Positions 35,177-47,660 of a DNA stretch of 64,000 nucleotides are shown piece by piece. The stretch comes from Aporrectodea caliginosa (taxonomy: Eukaryota; Annelida; Clitellata; Crassiclitellata; Lumbricidae). The stretch lies in the NCBI GenBank assembly GCA_020284085.1, contig JACEVL010000153.1:1144985-1208984 (forward strand), written 5' to 3'. The notes under the pieces were generated by a model, which did not search any database, was not told the DNA's origin, and saw only the letters and a list, made by a program, of their open reading frames with translations. Made by a program: the position numbers and the translations under genes. Positions within the stretch are counted from its first letter, which is position 1; the number at the start of each line of letters is the position of its first letter.

Positions 35177-35773
35177 AGTCTGGTATTTGGTGACGGTTCG
35201 TGAATAAGCATTGTATTATTTGCTGAACACCAGAGACGTAACTTTGGTCTGGAAAGTGGGATACTAAATTTCGCATTGATTCCCTTCGCGATTGCCAAAT
35301 AATTACAACAGCGTTTTAAATATTCCATACATAATAATAATTGCTATAATAGGCGTAATAACACTAGGGTCTAGTAGCTTACTGCCAATACTACTAATAA
35401 CAAAGAAGATGACGATGATGATGACGATCACAATGATGATGATAATGCTCGGTAATTGTGAGTCTTGAGTACTTCCTCCGGGAGAGTAATAATGTGCAAA
35501 ACTATGGGTATGAAAAGTGAGCGGTACGGTACCCCAGTCAAAAAGTGGGGTACGGTGGGTGCCCCTCGTACCCCGCAAATTACACCTAACACAATGTAGA
35601 ATGCTTAGCCATGGCGATTGATTTGATACATTCCCTGTATATGACCGCTAACTTTAAAGTGCGCTATATATCTTGAATATCCCAACGATCTACATGTATA
35701 CCAAGCCGTTTATATAAGAACGAAACATACAAAGATTTGTCAGATAAAGGGCATTTGCAATCATAAGCATTTA

Positions 35774-35961
35774 ACATTGCCACCAGCCTATAATTCTTCC
35801 TTAGTTAGAGCAGAGATAATAATTGCTATCTCAACCCATTTAATAACTAACTGTCAGAGCTTAGACAATTTTTCCTATCTGTTACCTGTAACAAGTTGCG
35901 ACCTTGGGTGGCTTGGTGTTGTGAATAAACGAAATTGATTGATTGATTGATTGATTGATTG
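35774..35961 (+). mobile_element. 5'-truncated LINE 3' end in unit III
   Basis: Counterpart of 24290-24477, with the same tail and flanks. Confidence 0.8.
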
Positions 35962-36143
35962 ATAAGCGATTTAAATAAATGGATCAATTAATTTCCCTTT
36001 ATTTTAATCGCTTATGATGCAATTGCTTTTATCTATATAACGAACCTGTGCATGCTTTTGCTTGAGTTGTTAGCAGCTAATTGGAATCAATTAATATCTG
36101 ATTATCCCGTAATTTGAGCAACGCAATATACTGTATCATTTTG

Positions 36144-36864
36144 CTCACATGCAAAAGTGATACCCACCCAAAATTTTACAACGAGCAAATAGCAAAATCG
36201 CTTCATTTAAATATCTTGGCGTCTTCATCGACATTGTTTACACGTCACGTGGAAGCAATAGACCCATACATATAAGCAAAGGTCGATTAAACTTGCTAAA
36301 AGTATTGGTATTCTACACCTCCGGAAATAGCCTATGTTTTGTCTCGCTCCAAACTGCTTAACTAGTATTGTTCACTGATAAATATTATACACACACACAC
36401 CTCTTATTTTAACCTTATTTTAAGCTTGCAAATAATTTCTCTCGACTAAAAGTCTAATCTATAAAAATTATTGCAATGAGGCGCTGTGAGAATGATTGCT
36501 AAAGGGTATCTTGGATTGGACTCTATCATATATGCTCAAAATTGAATGTTCTAAAATTATATTTTGTAAGTAAATTTCAAATTGCTGATTAATGTTTTGA
36601 TGTGACTGAAGCCCTTGAAGAATAAGAAGACCTTGGCGTTTTGGGTATTTCTATATTTCTCTCAATATTGGTCATATTGTGTCAAATAGAACGGTAGGCC
36701 TAACTTATGTAGCACATCTACCCCACCAAATGCAAGGTTTTAATTATCAAGGCCTTGGTCCGATAAAATGGAATATATTGCTCGTGCACATTCAAAATTT
36801 GCCTAATTTGCACTTACTTAAAAAGCGATTACATAGTTTTTTTTATAATAAAAGACCGTAAAAT
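36144..36864 (+). pseudogene. LINE thumb and C-terminal relic in unit III
   Basis: Counterpart of 24660-25380: SFKYLGVFIDIV and GLGPIKWNILLVHIQNLPN are unchanged. Confidence 0.75.
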
Positions 36865-37522
36865 GTAATAAGTTGGGCAGTTTTCTTATTCTTTGCTTGG
36901 TAGATCATTATTTTTGTCCATTCTGGTTTATCCTAGTTAAGCTGTTTCGTAAAAACTAAGTTTAGTATACAATCTTTGAAGTTGTTCGTCGCCAGCTTTT
37001 TTATTTGTTAGACGGCCCTAATTAAATGGGACTTTGATCTATTCTGCCATCTGTACAACAATAATTTATTTAACTTCGGGTTAATCTTATAAGCTGTGGC
37101 AAATTGACAATCTTTGGGATCATTAAGCAACGGTGATGATAATGATAATGATGATCATGATGATGCTGATGATGATACATGTAAGTAGTTAGTGAATACT
37201 GGCCACGTGTTCTTACGGAATAATGATGTTGATAACGATAATGAAGATAAAAGAGTATGCACAGAGTATGCACAGAATGGGGACTATGTTAATTAATAAC
37301 CTATTGCAAAAGTGTAACTACGGATTTATGAACTCATTTCGTTAGCCAGCCACATCATGCGGTGGTGGTGCTGTGTAATCAAACTGCGCTTTTGAGATAC
37401 ATGTAGGCTAATCGTTGTTTTTACGCACGTCTTCGACCGCCAGTAAATTCAACAACTATTATATCTTCATGCTACTTCGTTTCAAGTTAAGTTATAACCA
37501 ACATAGAGAACTGTTTGATGCA

Positions 37523-38316
37523 TAGCTGTTAAAAGCGGTAAAAATGAAATTAAAAACGGAAAAAACGTCGTTTAAAAAAAATTAAAAACGTAAAAACCCA
37601 GAAAAACAGAAAAAATAACCTGACTTTGTGACATCTTGTTATGCGTTTAAAAATTAAAAACCTTGTTCACACAATTTCATTTTAATCAGAAAATAACACA
37701 GCTTTTTTAAGTAAACACTAAGAAACATTAATCTAGAACAATTATTTTATTTTTATTAGTTTCATTTGATAAAGAATGGATAAATTAAAAATATCGAAAT
37801 CTTTTCAACTGTAAATTGTGAACATTAAGCCCATGCTGACAAAAACTAACACAATTTCAAACTAAACTTTGTAAATATAGAGTGTAGCCTACCTAATTAA
37901 AAATTGTACTTATAATTTTTACTTTAATATAGCCTATAACGACTTGATATGGAGTAGCCTAATATAAGTCAGCTTATCAGTGAATTGGAGATTACTGTGT
38001 ATAGAGACAACATTTCGCATTTTTGAATAACTTAGAAATTCAGATAACTTTGATAAATTTTATTTTTTGAACTGTGCTATTTATTTCTCAAATGAAGACA
38101 TTAAATAGTGACGTAAATTAGCAGAATCCTTGAAGGTACGGTGACAACGTCAGGGACATCAGACAAAAATAAAATGAAACAAATAATAACATACAGTAGG
38201 CCTAAATATATAAATAAAGTTACATACAAAAATAAAAACGGAAAAATAAAAAACGACAAAAACGGCAGTTTTAGACAAAAATAAAAAAACCATAAAAATC
38301 GTTTTTTACAACTATG
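37523..38316. mobile_element. A-rich inserted element with ~10-bp target duplication
   Basis: GTTTGATGCA occurs at both ends (37513-37522 and 38317-38326), and unit IV has a single site (CTGATGCACAATAGCCC at about 53010). The ends read TAGCTGTTAAAAGCG and, on the other strand, CATAGTTGTAAAAAACG, a rough inverted pair. AAAAACGG-type blocks recur near both ends. It is non-coding. A 9- to 10-bp duplication would fit Mutator-like elements, but the evidence is thin. Unit II keeps only its first 51 bp (26039-26089). Confidence 0.6.
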
Positions 38317-38326
38317 GTTTGATGCA

Positions 38327-39879
38327 TAATAGCCCTTCTGTAAAGGAAGTGCTACTGTACGAAGATAAGTAGAGTGGATGGAATGTTCTTAATTAGTAGA
38401 CCAATTGCAAAACCAATTTTGGTTTATAGACTTGTGTAATGCGTTTTGCAAATTCGAATCTAATCTGGAATTCTTGCTAAACTATTGTTGGTAAGTGCGA
38501 GCTGTATGAGACTCAATCTGGCTTGAAATTTTCAAAAAATGTTTTAACTTCGGGTGAGGCACTATGAAGTAAAAATCATACAAGCTGAACCAATTTCCCC
38601 AAAATTCTAGTTATAGGGCCTATTGTCTTTTGCACATTTTTAATTAACTACAGGAGCCTTGTCTCTAGTTAGCTGTGGAAGTCGCCTGGTCAAAATATCG
38701 CATGTTTCTTTAACGTTCATTTTGGATTATTTAGTTGGTCCCAAGCAGATTTAGCGTGTTTTCATTCGTGCGTTTTAACTATGTGGCTTACTACTCGTTC
38801 TTTGAATTATTTCTCTCTTTCGTCACTGTTTCTGAGTGATTTCGACGATGTTCAGACATCTGCTATCGGGGTCACACGAGCCACCATGGATGTGTCAATT
38901 CTAAGGGATTTCAGACGGTAGTAGCAGTTTCAGTTTAACGACACTGTGTGATAACAAAGATCGTTACCGTCGCCCTCTTCTTTCATCAAGGCTTGAGCAT
39001 GGCGCTTCCTGGCACTAGAACATAGACGAGCAGAGGCGGACTTGAAGTTCATGATAATTCAACAACGTTCATAATTATGTAAAGCGAATTTATAACAGAG
39101 ATTCAAGTGGGCGAAGCCAGGCAAAATACTCGCACGTCAGTCCAAACTTGGGAGACGTATTCATTTGCAGTTTTTAATTAGAATGATAAGGCAGTTCATT
39201 CTAAACGTGACTGGAAAGCTATGTCGCATTTTAGTCTGTACTGGCGAGTTAGAGCCATACAGCATCGTAGTATTGAGCTATATGATTGGTGATATGGAGA
39301 ATGTTTTCGCAGAGGATTAGCTTCTTATGTATCTGTTGAAGGGGTTTAAGGAATGGTAACACTCCGGTACGAAGAACAGGAGGTCACAATGGACGCGGTA
39401 TCGATTCCTGGTACTCTCCCAATGGTCGACTCGGCCTTCCATTCGCCATATGGCGCTGATAAATTGAGCAGCACGACATATGGTCGTCTTGCTTAGCTGC
39501 CATACAGTTACATTCGAATCCTGTAATAACTTGTCGTCATCAGTTCATACTATCACCTGTAATCAAACTGCGTTCATGTTAGTCAGAATCAATAAACGAA
39601 GATTATTATTATACTAACTCACACATTTTGAACTCAGCAGATGTTTAGCTTGTGTGAAAGTAAGATAGATTGACTCCCTGACTGCCGTGAAGAATAGAAC
39701 AACAAGTAGGAGGCGGCTTCAATACCCGCTACCCTCCCCGCTACCCATCCCGCTATACCCTCCCAAGAGGTCGAATCAGCCTGTCATTGGCTAGGCTGCG
39801 TTGGAAATGAACAGTAAGTCAGATGGGCGCCTTGCATGGCTGCCATACTGCTAAATTCGACTACTGTAATAACTTTTAA
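38327..39879. repeat. Distal part of array unit III
   Basis: It matches unit IV 53010-55440 and unit I 19836-20700 (partly inverted there). The segment at about 39390-39560 is repeated in diverged form at about 39700-39870: both have a CTACCCTCCC/TACTCTCCC stretch, then GCTGCCATAC and an ATTCGA(A/C) block. No gene recognised. Confidence 0.65.
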
Positions 39880-40250
39880 TCATCATATCATTCCCGTTCT
39901 TCAATCACTCCACTGGATGAAAATCCATGTGCGCATCAACTTCAAAGTCCTATCGCTAACGTATACAACTCACTACAGTACTCCCAGACTAAGTACCTTC
40001 ACCAGCACTTCATCATCCAGCCACCCAGCTCTATCCCATCCTCCTCCTACATGTATCTCACTCTCTCCCGTCCCGGTCACTATTCGCCTCAAGTTCTCCA
40101 AGCAAGCAATATCCCAAACTGCACCTCAACTCTGGAACAAACCTTTCCCTGAATTCCGCATATTTTCAGTTCCTCCGCCAGTACCGCCACCGTCATCTGC
40201 CTCAGGATCATCTTCTTATCACCTAAAGGTTCTCTACTCCAAACTAGAGC
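39880..40250 (+). pseudogene. LINE C-terminal fragment, family L-A, end of unit III
   Basis: HHIIPVLQSLHWMKIHVRI and FKVLSLTYTTH are in one frame, then a shift, then LKFSKQAISQTAPQLWN, so the 151-codon open frame at 39836-40291 is a frameshifted relic. The copy stops at about 40250, where GC-rich hAT sequence begins. Confidence 0.8.
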
Positions 40251-40254
40251 TCTG

Positions 40255-41076
40255 CGCCGACTTCATATTGTCGGCGGCGGCGCACCAGTGATTTTTGATC
40301 GGCAGCGGCGGCGATCCGTCGACCAAAAACTCGACGGCGGCGGAGGCGGCGGCGGCGGCGCGGAGTTATCGGCACACTGGATTAGCGTCGCATAAATGTT
40401 GTAATAGTTGTAAAAGTTGTTCAGCAAAGAACTTACATTATAGAGATATGCATGTTCAACTATTATTTTTTGCAGTTGTCTGGTCTCATATTAATTTTCA
40501 GTGCAGTTTTATAGTTTAAGTACCAGAAGCAGTTAATGAACTCAAGCTGCTTGCACTGAAGTTTTAGTCTGCTATACAAATTGAGAGTTTTCGTGAATGA
40601 ATAGTATCTTGTCAAGAGACGACGGTTTGAGTGAACTTCGCAGTGATTGTGAGACCGGCAACACAGAAAATTCATTCCAATGGTTGCAAGCAGTGGCAGA
40701 ATTGTTCGCGCGAGATGTGAGTGACGGCTTCGGATACGTAACGTTCAAATCGTCGTCCGAAGAAACATCTGAACGTTGAATTTCCCTTTCGACTGACGAT
40801 TCGGAAGTTGCATGTTTTACGTGTTGGTCGAGTTTTGCTTTCTTCCAACTCATCGAGTTGTTGACTGGTTAGCCTTACCCTTAGCCATTGGCCTGAAAGT
40901 TGCCTCCACTTCAACGACGTACTTATGCAACGCTGCTTTCAGTAAGTCAGCCGCCGTCTTATCCTGCTCAATTGGGTAACTCTAGACAGAACTCAAAGCT
41001 CGCTGAGATCGATCAAGCATTGCTGCAACAACGTAGAAGTCGGTCATAGGCAAACAACGATCGAGTGCCTATAGCT
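40255..41076 (-). pseudogene. hAT transposase relic with CGG-rich end
   Basis: On the minus strand, AAMLDRSQRALSS and TAADLLKAALHKYVVEVEA (about 41060-40920) match the mid region of ZBED-type hAT transposases. The C-terminal dimerisation block FCVAGLTITAK shifts frame into RSSLKPSSLDKILFIHENS at about 40670-40575, which agrees well with the hAT consensus. Beyond it, 40258-40380 is a CGG-rich stretch that probably forms the DNA end. Stops and frameshifts inactivate it. It separates the family L-A LINE fragment of unit III from the LINE at 41077. Confidence 0.75.
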
Positions 41077-41940
41077 CATTGATGCAACTGACATCAGTCT
41101 GCCTGGCTTTCTTCCAATAGCCTGAGACTTAATCCTCTTAAGACCCAGTTCATATGGCTGGGTACCCGCCATCAGCTGGCAAAACTTGACCTAAACCTTC
41201 TTGCAGCTGAATTTCCTCTAATATCATTCTCTACTTCTGTACGAGACCTTGGTGTCATCCTTGAGCAGGAACTAACCTCTACTAAACACCTCTCCTCTGT
41301 CTCGCTCCTGCTTTTACCATCTTCGACAGCTTAGGCTCGTTGCTAGCTCTCTTTCAACCTCTACTGCCTCTACTCTTATCCATGCCTTCGTCTGCTCTCG
41401 TCTAGACTATTGCTCTTCTCTTTCCACTGGTCTTTCTCAAGTCGGCTTGTCCTCCCTTGAGAGGGTCTTGCGGTCTGCGGCGCGCCTTGTTGGTTCCATA
41501 CCTCGCTATGGTAGCGTATCCTCCTATATGCATCATACTCTACACTGGCTTCCCCTCCGGCAGCGTATCCTGTATCGGCTTTGCTCTCTCATCTGGTAAA
41601 GCGTCTTGGATACAACTCCTCGCTACTTATGTTCCATCTTTACTCTCTCTTCCTCTTTTACGGGTCGCTCAGCCCTCCGTTCCTCTTCTCAGGGTGACTT
41701 CTCGATTCCATTTGCCCGCACTGCTACTATGCAGTGCAGAGCATTCTCTGACGTCGGTCCAACAACGTGGAATGACTTGCCATCTTTCCTTAGCCTACCT
41801 CCTCGTATTCACTCGTCTTCCTTCTACGCCCTATTGAAGAATTTTCTCTATGATCAGGCCTGGCTTGGGAGCGCCTCTGAGTAGAGTCCTGAAGAGGCGA
41901 TAGATACTTTTCTATGATTGATTGATTGATTGATTGACAG
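41077..41940 (+). pseudogene. CR1/L2-like LINE, C-terminal half to 3' tail (family L-C)
   Basis: With frameshifts it reads RLDYCSSLSTGLSQVGLSSL (41400), VLRSAARLVGSIPRYGSVSSY (41467), LHWLPLRQRILYRLCSL (41545), then in one frame of 92 codons (41606-41884) FSDVGPTTWNDLPSFLSLPP and LLKNFLYDQAWLGSASE, then a stop. The 3' end has TGGGAGCGCCTCTGAGTAG and a (TGAT)n tail at 41917-41937. It marks the border between units III and IV. Confidence 0.85.
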
Positions 41941-42234
41941 TTAAGGGATTTGTGGTTAGAGAAATTTTGCATCGCAGTCTGTAATGTGCAGGTTAGTAGT
42001 CCTTCCTTCGGTTCAGACAAACTCAAATGTAAATTAAAACAATTCTAAACGGTCGAAAAGGAAGCAGTTAAAGATTCACATTTAACTAATTATTTACTGG
42101 CTTTGAGAAAACATAATTTGCAACGCAATATAATTATATTTTGCATGAAATGCATCCAGTCGGTATACGCCATTGTGGGCCTAGGACAAGATTCGATTGC
42201 AGTGTTACTTTTGTAGTGCATTGTCGTTATTGTT

Positions 42235-42306
42235 GCTAATCAATCAATCACTCAATCAAAATTTATATAGCGCCCCTTTTAGATTCCTACTCAGAGGCTA
42301 TTATGT
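42235..42306 (-). repeat. LINE 3' end fragment in unit IV
   Basis: AATCAATCAATCACTCAATC, then TTTATATAGCGCCCCTTTT and CCTACTCAGAGGCT: the complement of a family L-C tail. The matching point in unit II (about 22590) has no such sequence, so it is an insertion specific to unit IV. Confidence 0.7.
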
Positions 42307-43569
42307 ATGAAACCAATTTGACTTGTATATTCGTCGTAATTAGCCTAAGCTTTGGGAATAGGCCAGCCGACCGTTATGAGCTTCTGCCGTACCCTTTTAG
42401 TTGATCTATTAACTTCTGCTTAAATTCCTGTCAATTTGCTGCAGAACTTTATTAATTTTGAGAAATCTAATATCGGCTCTTCAATGGTCGGTATATTTCG
42501 AGCTATTAACTCCTTCTATTTATCTGTCAACTGCTAGGGAGCACTTTAATGCGCCAAGCCTACCTCCTAATTTGTCAATGTGCTCTATACAGATGTAGAA
42601 CTATGTTAAAAGATGTATAATTAAAAATAATTGTTAGGGTTCACTTGATTTATATAAACTCTGCTATCCAACAGTAAATTTAATATAGGCTAATACAATT
42701 TTATATAAACTCTGCTAGTCAAAAAATAAATGTAATATAATACAATTTATCATGAAGATGCCTTCCTCTAACGAGGAGTCTGGTATTAATTTTTTGTGAC
42801 GATTCTTGAATATGCATTATTTGTTGAAAACCATAGGCTTAGCTTTAGTCTAGAAAGTGGGATATCAAATTTCGCATTGTTTTCTCTTCCAGACTGTCAA
42901 ATAATTATAACAGCGTCCTTTATATTCCAAACATAATAATAATAATAACTATTATAGGCCTAATAATACTATGGCCTACTGCTAATACTAATAATAACAA
43001 AGTAGGCCTAGATGACGATGTTGATGGCGATCACAATGATGATGTCGGTAATTATTTTGAGTCTTGAGGGCTTCCTCCAGTAGAATAATAATGTGCAGAC
43101 CTATTGGTATGAAAGTGGGTGGAACGGTATCCCAGTCCAAAAAGTGGGGGTACGGTAACCCTCGTACCCCCGCAAATTACCCCTATACTTAACACCATTA
43201 TAGAATGCTTAGCCATGGTGGTTAATTTAATACATTCCCTATACTGAGCGTTAACGTTAAAATGCGCTATATATATATATATATATTGAATACCCCAACG
43301 ATCTGCAGGCCGTATATAGGCTATACATACAGTATTATATATACATTTATATAAGAGCAAACTATGCAAGGATTTGTCGGCTAAAAATCATCTGCAATCG
43401 CAAGCGATTAAAATAAATAAACCAATATTTCATTTACATGTATTTTAATCGCTTATGATGCAATTGCTTTTTATCGAACAAATCTGTGCATGTTTTGCTT
43501 GAGTTTGTTAGCGGCGAACTTAATTAAATTGAATCAATATTATTAATTAAATTGAATCAATCGATATCT

Positions 43570-44341
43570 GGGTATATTTCACAACCGGCAGCAAATTAGA
43601 GAAATCTCCGTCTTCTCCTTTGTACGGCTTGTACGGTTGTGAGTAAAATTATAATTTATAATTTTTAAATACATTGCAGGTCATGAGTTAGTTATAAAAA
43701 AGTATTACTATTATATTATTTAGAAGATTAGTATGAGAAAAAAATGATAAAGTCCAATTTTAACCCGAAATTTCATTGTCGTTTCTAATGGTGAGTCAAT
43801 TCAACGTTACGTTAGGGTAATAGTTGAAGCGCTGAGCTGATGTTTTATAGTTTTTAGATCATTAACTTACATATATCCATTGCTCTATATGGTTTTTATT
43901 AACTTATTAACGAACTACATAAATAGAAAATAAATAAAACCCTCTGTCTTCAATTATTGCTTACAACACCGTTACGAATGGGTTTCTGCCATCTGTGGAA
44001 TAAATTTAAAACTCTCGTTTTTTGAATTGACATCTTCGATATCAGAGAACATGTCTGCACTGATTTTACCAACAAGAAATCAATATGGATGTTTGCTTCT
44101 GTTGACAATTTTCAGAAGTAACGGAGTTGTAAATATTTAGGAATCACAGTTGTATGTTTTTCATATAGTAAAAAAACTAAAATGAAAAATTAGGCCAAAT
44201 CTGTAAAATTTAAGCTCTGCTCAATATTAAGTATGCTTCATCACTGCCATGAAAATATTTGTGTAAGAAATGTTTTAAATTTTGCATGACTTTTTTCTCT
44301 AATTCTATTTCTGAATTAGCCCCCGGTTGTGAAATATACCC
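43570..44341. mobile_element. MITE-like DNA transposon, GGGTATATTTC family, copy 2
   Basis: It starts GGGTATATTTCACAACCGG and ends with the exact complement. ATCT flanks both sides (43566-43569, 44342-44345). Unit II has the empty site ATATCTGATTATCC (about 24609-24622). Removing the element and one ATCT restores it, so the duplication is ATCT with GGG termini, or TC with a TGGG terminus. The interior is homologous to copy 1 in reverse orientation, including TAACGGAGTTGTAAATATTT near 44119, but is about 360 bp shorter. Confidence 0.9.
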
Positions 44342-44389
44342 ATCTGATTATCCTATAATTTAAGCAACGCAATATACTGTTATATTTTG

Positions 44390-44599
44390 CTCACATGCAA
44401 AAGTGATACCTTGCCAAAATTTGACAACGAGCAAATTGCAAGTCGCTTCTTTTAAATATCTTGGCGTCTTCATCGACATTGTTTTCACGTCATATGGAAG
44501 CAATAGGCCTATAATACATAAGGCAAAGATCGATTAAACTTGCTAAAAGTATTGGTATTCTGAACCTCCGACAATAATATTCTCCACACTGCTTAGCTA
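44390..44599 (+). pseudogene. LINE thumb relic in unit IV, left of CACTG element
   Basis: TTAAATATCTTGGCGTCTTC (44452) is the LGVF block seen at 24717. The relic is cut at 44599 by the 7.2 kb insertion and resumes at 51783. Confidence 0.7.
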
Positions 44600-45227
44600 C
44601 ACTGTAAGATGTTACCGTTAAAAAAACTGTGGAATACTGTTTTCTTCGACAGTCTACGGCCGTTGGAAATTTATACAGTATTCCGCTGTTTTTTGGGTTG
44701 GCTCACAGTAAATTTGGGTTGGCTCACTGTAAATTTCGCGGTTTCTTAATAAAACGGTATTAGACAGTAATTAGATCTCGCAAGGTAAAGTTTAGTAAAT
44801 TTCAATGTGACCACCAATTACTCATACCAAAATAGACTTTCATGTTTGTTTTATACGTTCTTGAATGTTAGTTTTTATTTGCCATAGGCCTAAATAATTT
44901 AATTGAAGTCATATTAGAATAAAAGTTTAGAAATAGTTCATTTATGAAATTGGTATATTATAGTAAACCTGGCATACGCCTATCGCCTGTTAAGACAATG
45001 AAATTAGTGTAAATATAAACTGAGATATTTGAATTATTTATTGCGCTAATAGGCCTAATATTCATTCGGGATGCGTTGTAACAAAAATAACAGTTTCCGA
45101 AGTATTATTGCTGCATTTAGTAATTACGGGATAGGCCTAATGACAGTTGTCTCCTTCAAGACGATCAGTGTACGTAGACAGGGTACGCGAGCACAAAGTT
45201 CTACTTACATATGTATAGTTTATACTT

Positions 45228-45440
45228 TCATCAATTCATTAATTCCGAGAATTTATATAGCGCCCCTTCGAAGAACCTACTCAGAGGCGCTCCCAGCCTA
45301 GTAACGGCTAAACAAAGAAGACTTGAGCAAACGGCAGAAAGCAGGCATATTGCTGCGAGGCATCAAGCGCAGCCTAAGTGGGAATCCATTCCAGATTGAG
45401 GGCCCAACAATCGAGAAGGCTCGGCGCTGCCTGACAGATG
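45228..45440 (-). pseudogene. LINE C-terminus and 3' tail, family L-C, nested
   Basis: On the minus strand, SIWNGFPLRLRLMPRSN precedes FCRLLKSSLFSRY (one stop) and AGSASE, then GGGAGCGCCTCTGAGTAGG and a TATATAAATTCTCGG 3' region. Compare LLKNFLYDQAWLGSASE at 41830. Confidence 0.7.
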
Positions 45441-45959
45441 TGTTAAAAAATACAATGGGAGACCGAAATAGAGAGATTTAAAATTTATTAAAAATACTAA
45501 TCTAGCAAAAACCAAAATTTTTATTAAGCTAAATTCTGCTTAAGCTTAGAAATGGTTAATGAACTTGAAGACGAAATTCGCGTTATGGGAGATATCAGCC
45601 CATGTCGGCTAATGCTTACAGACTGTACTCGTTACAATGCGTGTAAATGTTTGTCATAATTTAAACTTTCATAGACAATTTTTAAGATGAAATAATATAA
45701 ATATAATGAAATTATAGTTCACATTAATTTTCTATGGATTGATTTTTCGGACTGGACTGTACTCTATTATGGTAACCTTCAATGAATTATTAAATAAATA
45801 AACACTTGCTGCGTGTTAGTCGTACTTATTAAGATAAAATTATGCGCTATAAAAGTTTAGCTGGCAACGCGTTGGAAGGCTTCGAGAGTATTTGACTTCA
45901 GGGATGTCGAAGTTCCTTTGTTTCCCGATTATGGCGCGTGAGGATCATTTCAACCAACT

Positions 45960-46460
45960 GAAAATGTGGTAAAATCCAATTAAATTTCAAATATTTCATT
46001 GTTGCAGTCGACCGTCGCTCAGCTAATTCTACTTCTTATTCTGTGTTTGACATCTGCTGGAATTTTTTGACTTTTGACTTGCCCAGTTTGTTCGCGTTCA
46101 TTGTCTTCGGTGTTGGTATCGCTGAGTCATAGTATTCGCGCTAATTCTAGCAATATTTCTTTTTCTGTTTTGCTCATTGCTACAGTGTTTTATTAACGCA
46201 CAATGCTTTACGAATGCATGTTTTAAGAAATCAGAAGGTAAAATTTCGCAAGATTGTAGAGCATTACGGTACAAGTTTCGTATGTAATGTTGCCACGTGC
46301 TCATTTATTTCTAACAATTTAACTTTTGTTTTCATCTTGCACACTTGAAATCCTATATTCTTTCATAAAACGGCTCTTGACTTCCCATTTGAGAAGTGCT
46401 GTAAAATTATTTGCAAAGAAATCATCATTTACATTTCATGTTTCTCGATGTCACAAAAAT
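45960..46460 (+). pseudogene. Zinc-finger exon relic, copy 1, of the CACTG element
   Basis: Reading from about 46225: VKFRKIVEHYGTSFVCNVA, then TCSFISNN, then a frameshift, then a degraded second finger. The upstream 45960-46195 and the coding part match 49490-50750 closely, except that copy 2 has a minisatellite of about 30 units where this copy has a single TTGCTACAGTGTTTTATTAA (46178). The C2H2-type layout (C-x4-C, then CPFxKC-type finger) is clearer in copy 2. Confidence 0.65.
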
Positions 46461-46520
46461 TTAGATTCTTCATTAAAAATTCAAACTCTGATGCTGGAAT
46501 ATTAAATATTAAGTTCACAT

Positions 46521-46703
46521 TTGGACCTTGGTGACAGTAATGATGAATGCATTAATGAAGATTATTTTGATTGTGATGATAATATGAGTGTGATTTCTGA
46601 AGATTGGAAATCTGAATTTTTAAATAACATTGCGTTGTTTTGTTTAAAATTGCAGGCCAAAATCCTGCTTTCTGCCAGTACGATTCAAAATATCATGCCG
46701 TAA
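46521..46703 (+). pseudogene. Transposon protein domain (ALFCLKLQAK), partial
   Basis: The 60-codon frame has an acidic N-terminus (DSNDECINEDYFDCDD), then SEDWKSEFLNNIALFCLKLQ and AKILLSASTIQNIM. I recall this pattern (an ALFYLKLQAK... LPASTIQ-type block) following N-terminal C2H2 fingers in uncharacterised transposon proteins of fish and invertebrates; that is memory, not a search. It lies about 60 bp after zinc-finger copy 1 in the same direction and is cut by a LINE just downstream (46735). Confidence 0.6.
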
Positions 46704-46734
46704 TCAGGTCAACATCCAGAAGGTCATTCCATAA

Positions 46735-47660
46735 GAGACAGAGAGGCAGCCTACGGCAGATAAGCAATTTGAAAGAGGTAAGTTTTCAGCAGAAAACGAA
46801 ATGACACAAACTACTTAGTGAGACGCAGAGACACAGGATGAGAGTTCCAAAAACTAGGCCCAGCAACTGAAAAAGCCCGTTCACCACTTGAGAACAGTTC
46901 TTGATTTAGGTATGACCAGACAAAAATAAACAGATGACCTCATTGAATAATGATAAGTCTAGGGAATAAGAACTGATTTTAAATATTGTGGTTGGCCAGA
47001 GTTTACAGTTTTATAAACTATGAGCCCCAGGAAGAAACGAATTCTTTGCTGAACAGGAAGCCAGTGCAAGATTTAAGCATGGGGTTATATGTTCATATTT
47101 GGATACATGTATTAGTTACGGCTCTAGCCAAAGAGTTCTGAACCCGCTGCAGCTTCAGCATGTTAAACTTTGATACCAGTAAGAAGTGTGTTACAGTAAT
47201 CTTGGTGACTGGAAACTAATGCATTTTGCCAGAGATATCCTCACAGACATGGGTACATAACTCCTAATTCTGCGTATGTCACAAACAAACATGTAGGATG
47301 ACTTACAATTACTGTTTACATGGCCAGTGAGAGACGTGGTAGAACTTAAAACGACGCCTAAGTTACATGCAGCATCGACCAGCTGAACAGTTGAGTCACC
47401 CAGTTTAAGTGACTTAAGCCGATCAAATTTTTTAAGTTGCTGTGGAGTGCCCAGTAGCAGAAATTTAGTCTGATGGGTTAAGGAAGAGTTACTGGATGCC
47501 ATCCAGGACTGTACCTCATCAAAGACAGCAGACAACAGCTGTACAGATGAGTCGCATGGTAGACTGTCAAATGAAGTGCAGATTTTAGTATCATCAGCAC
47601 AGAAATGATATCCCAGCGAATGATTATCCAGCAATGGCACCAGTTTTCTGTAATATGAAT
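46735..47660 (-). pseudogene. CR1/L2-like LINE fragment nested in CACTG element
   Basis: The 149-codon minus-strand frame (47191-47640) starts at HFCADDTKICTSFDSLPCDS, the catalytic box with one Tyr-to-Cys change. It continues through LLLGTPQQLKKFDRLKSLKL, LGVVLSSTTSLTGHVN and a broken C-terminus to about 46735. It sits directly after the ALFCLKLQAK domain and interrupts the element's own gene. Confidence 0.8.

Larger units (their letters stand above)
32603..37573. repeat. Array unit III: right copy of ~5 kb near-identical duplication
   Basis: Almost identical to 21104-26089. Unlike unit II it continues past the breakpoint into the complete A-rich insertion (37523-38316) and the rest of the unit to about 40250. 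It shares the nested hAT-like and LINE insertions of unit II, so those are older than the duplication. Confidence 0.95.

Noticed and set aside
40255..40390. CGG-rich stretch as a CpG-island promoter
   Set aside because: It adjoins a hAT transposase C-terminus and is better explained as the GC-rich end of that element.
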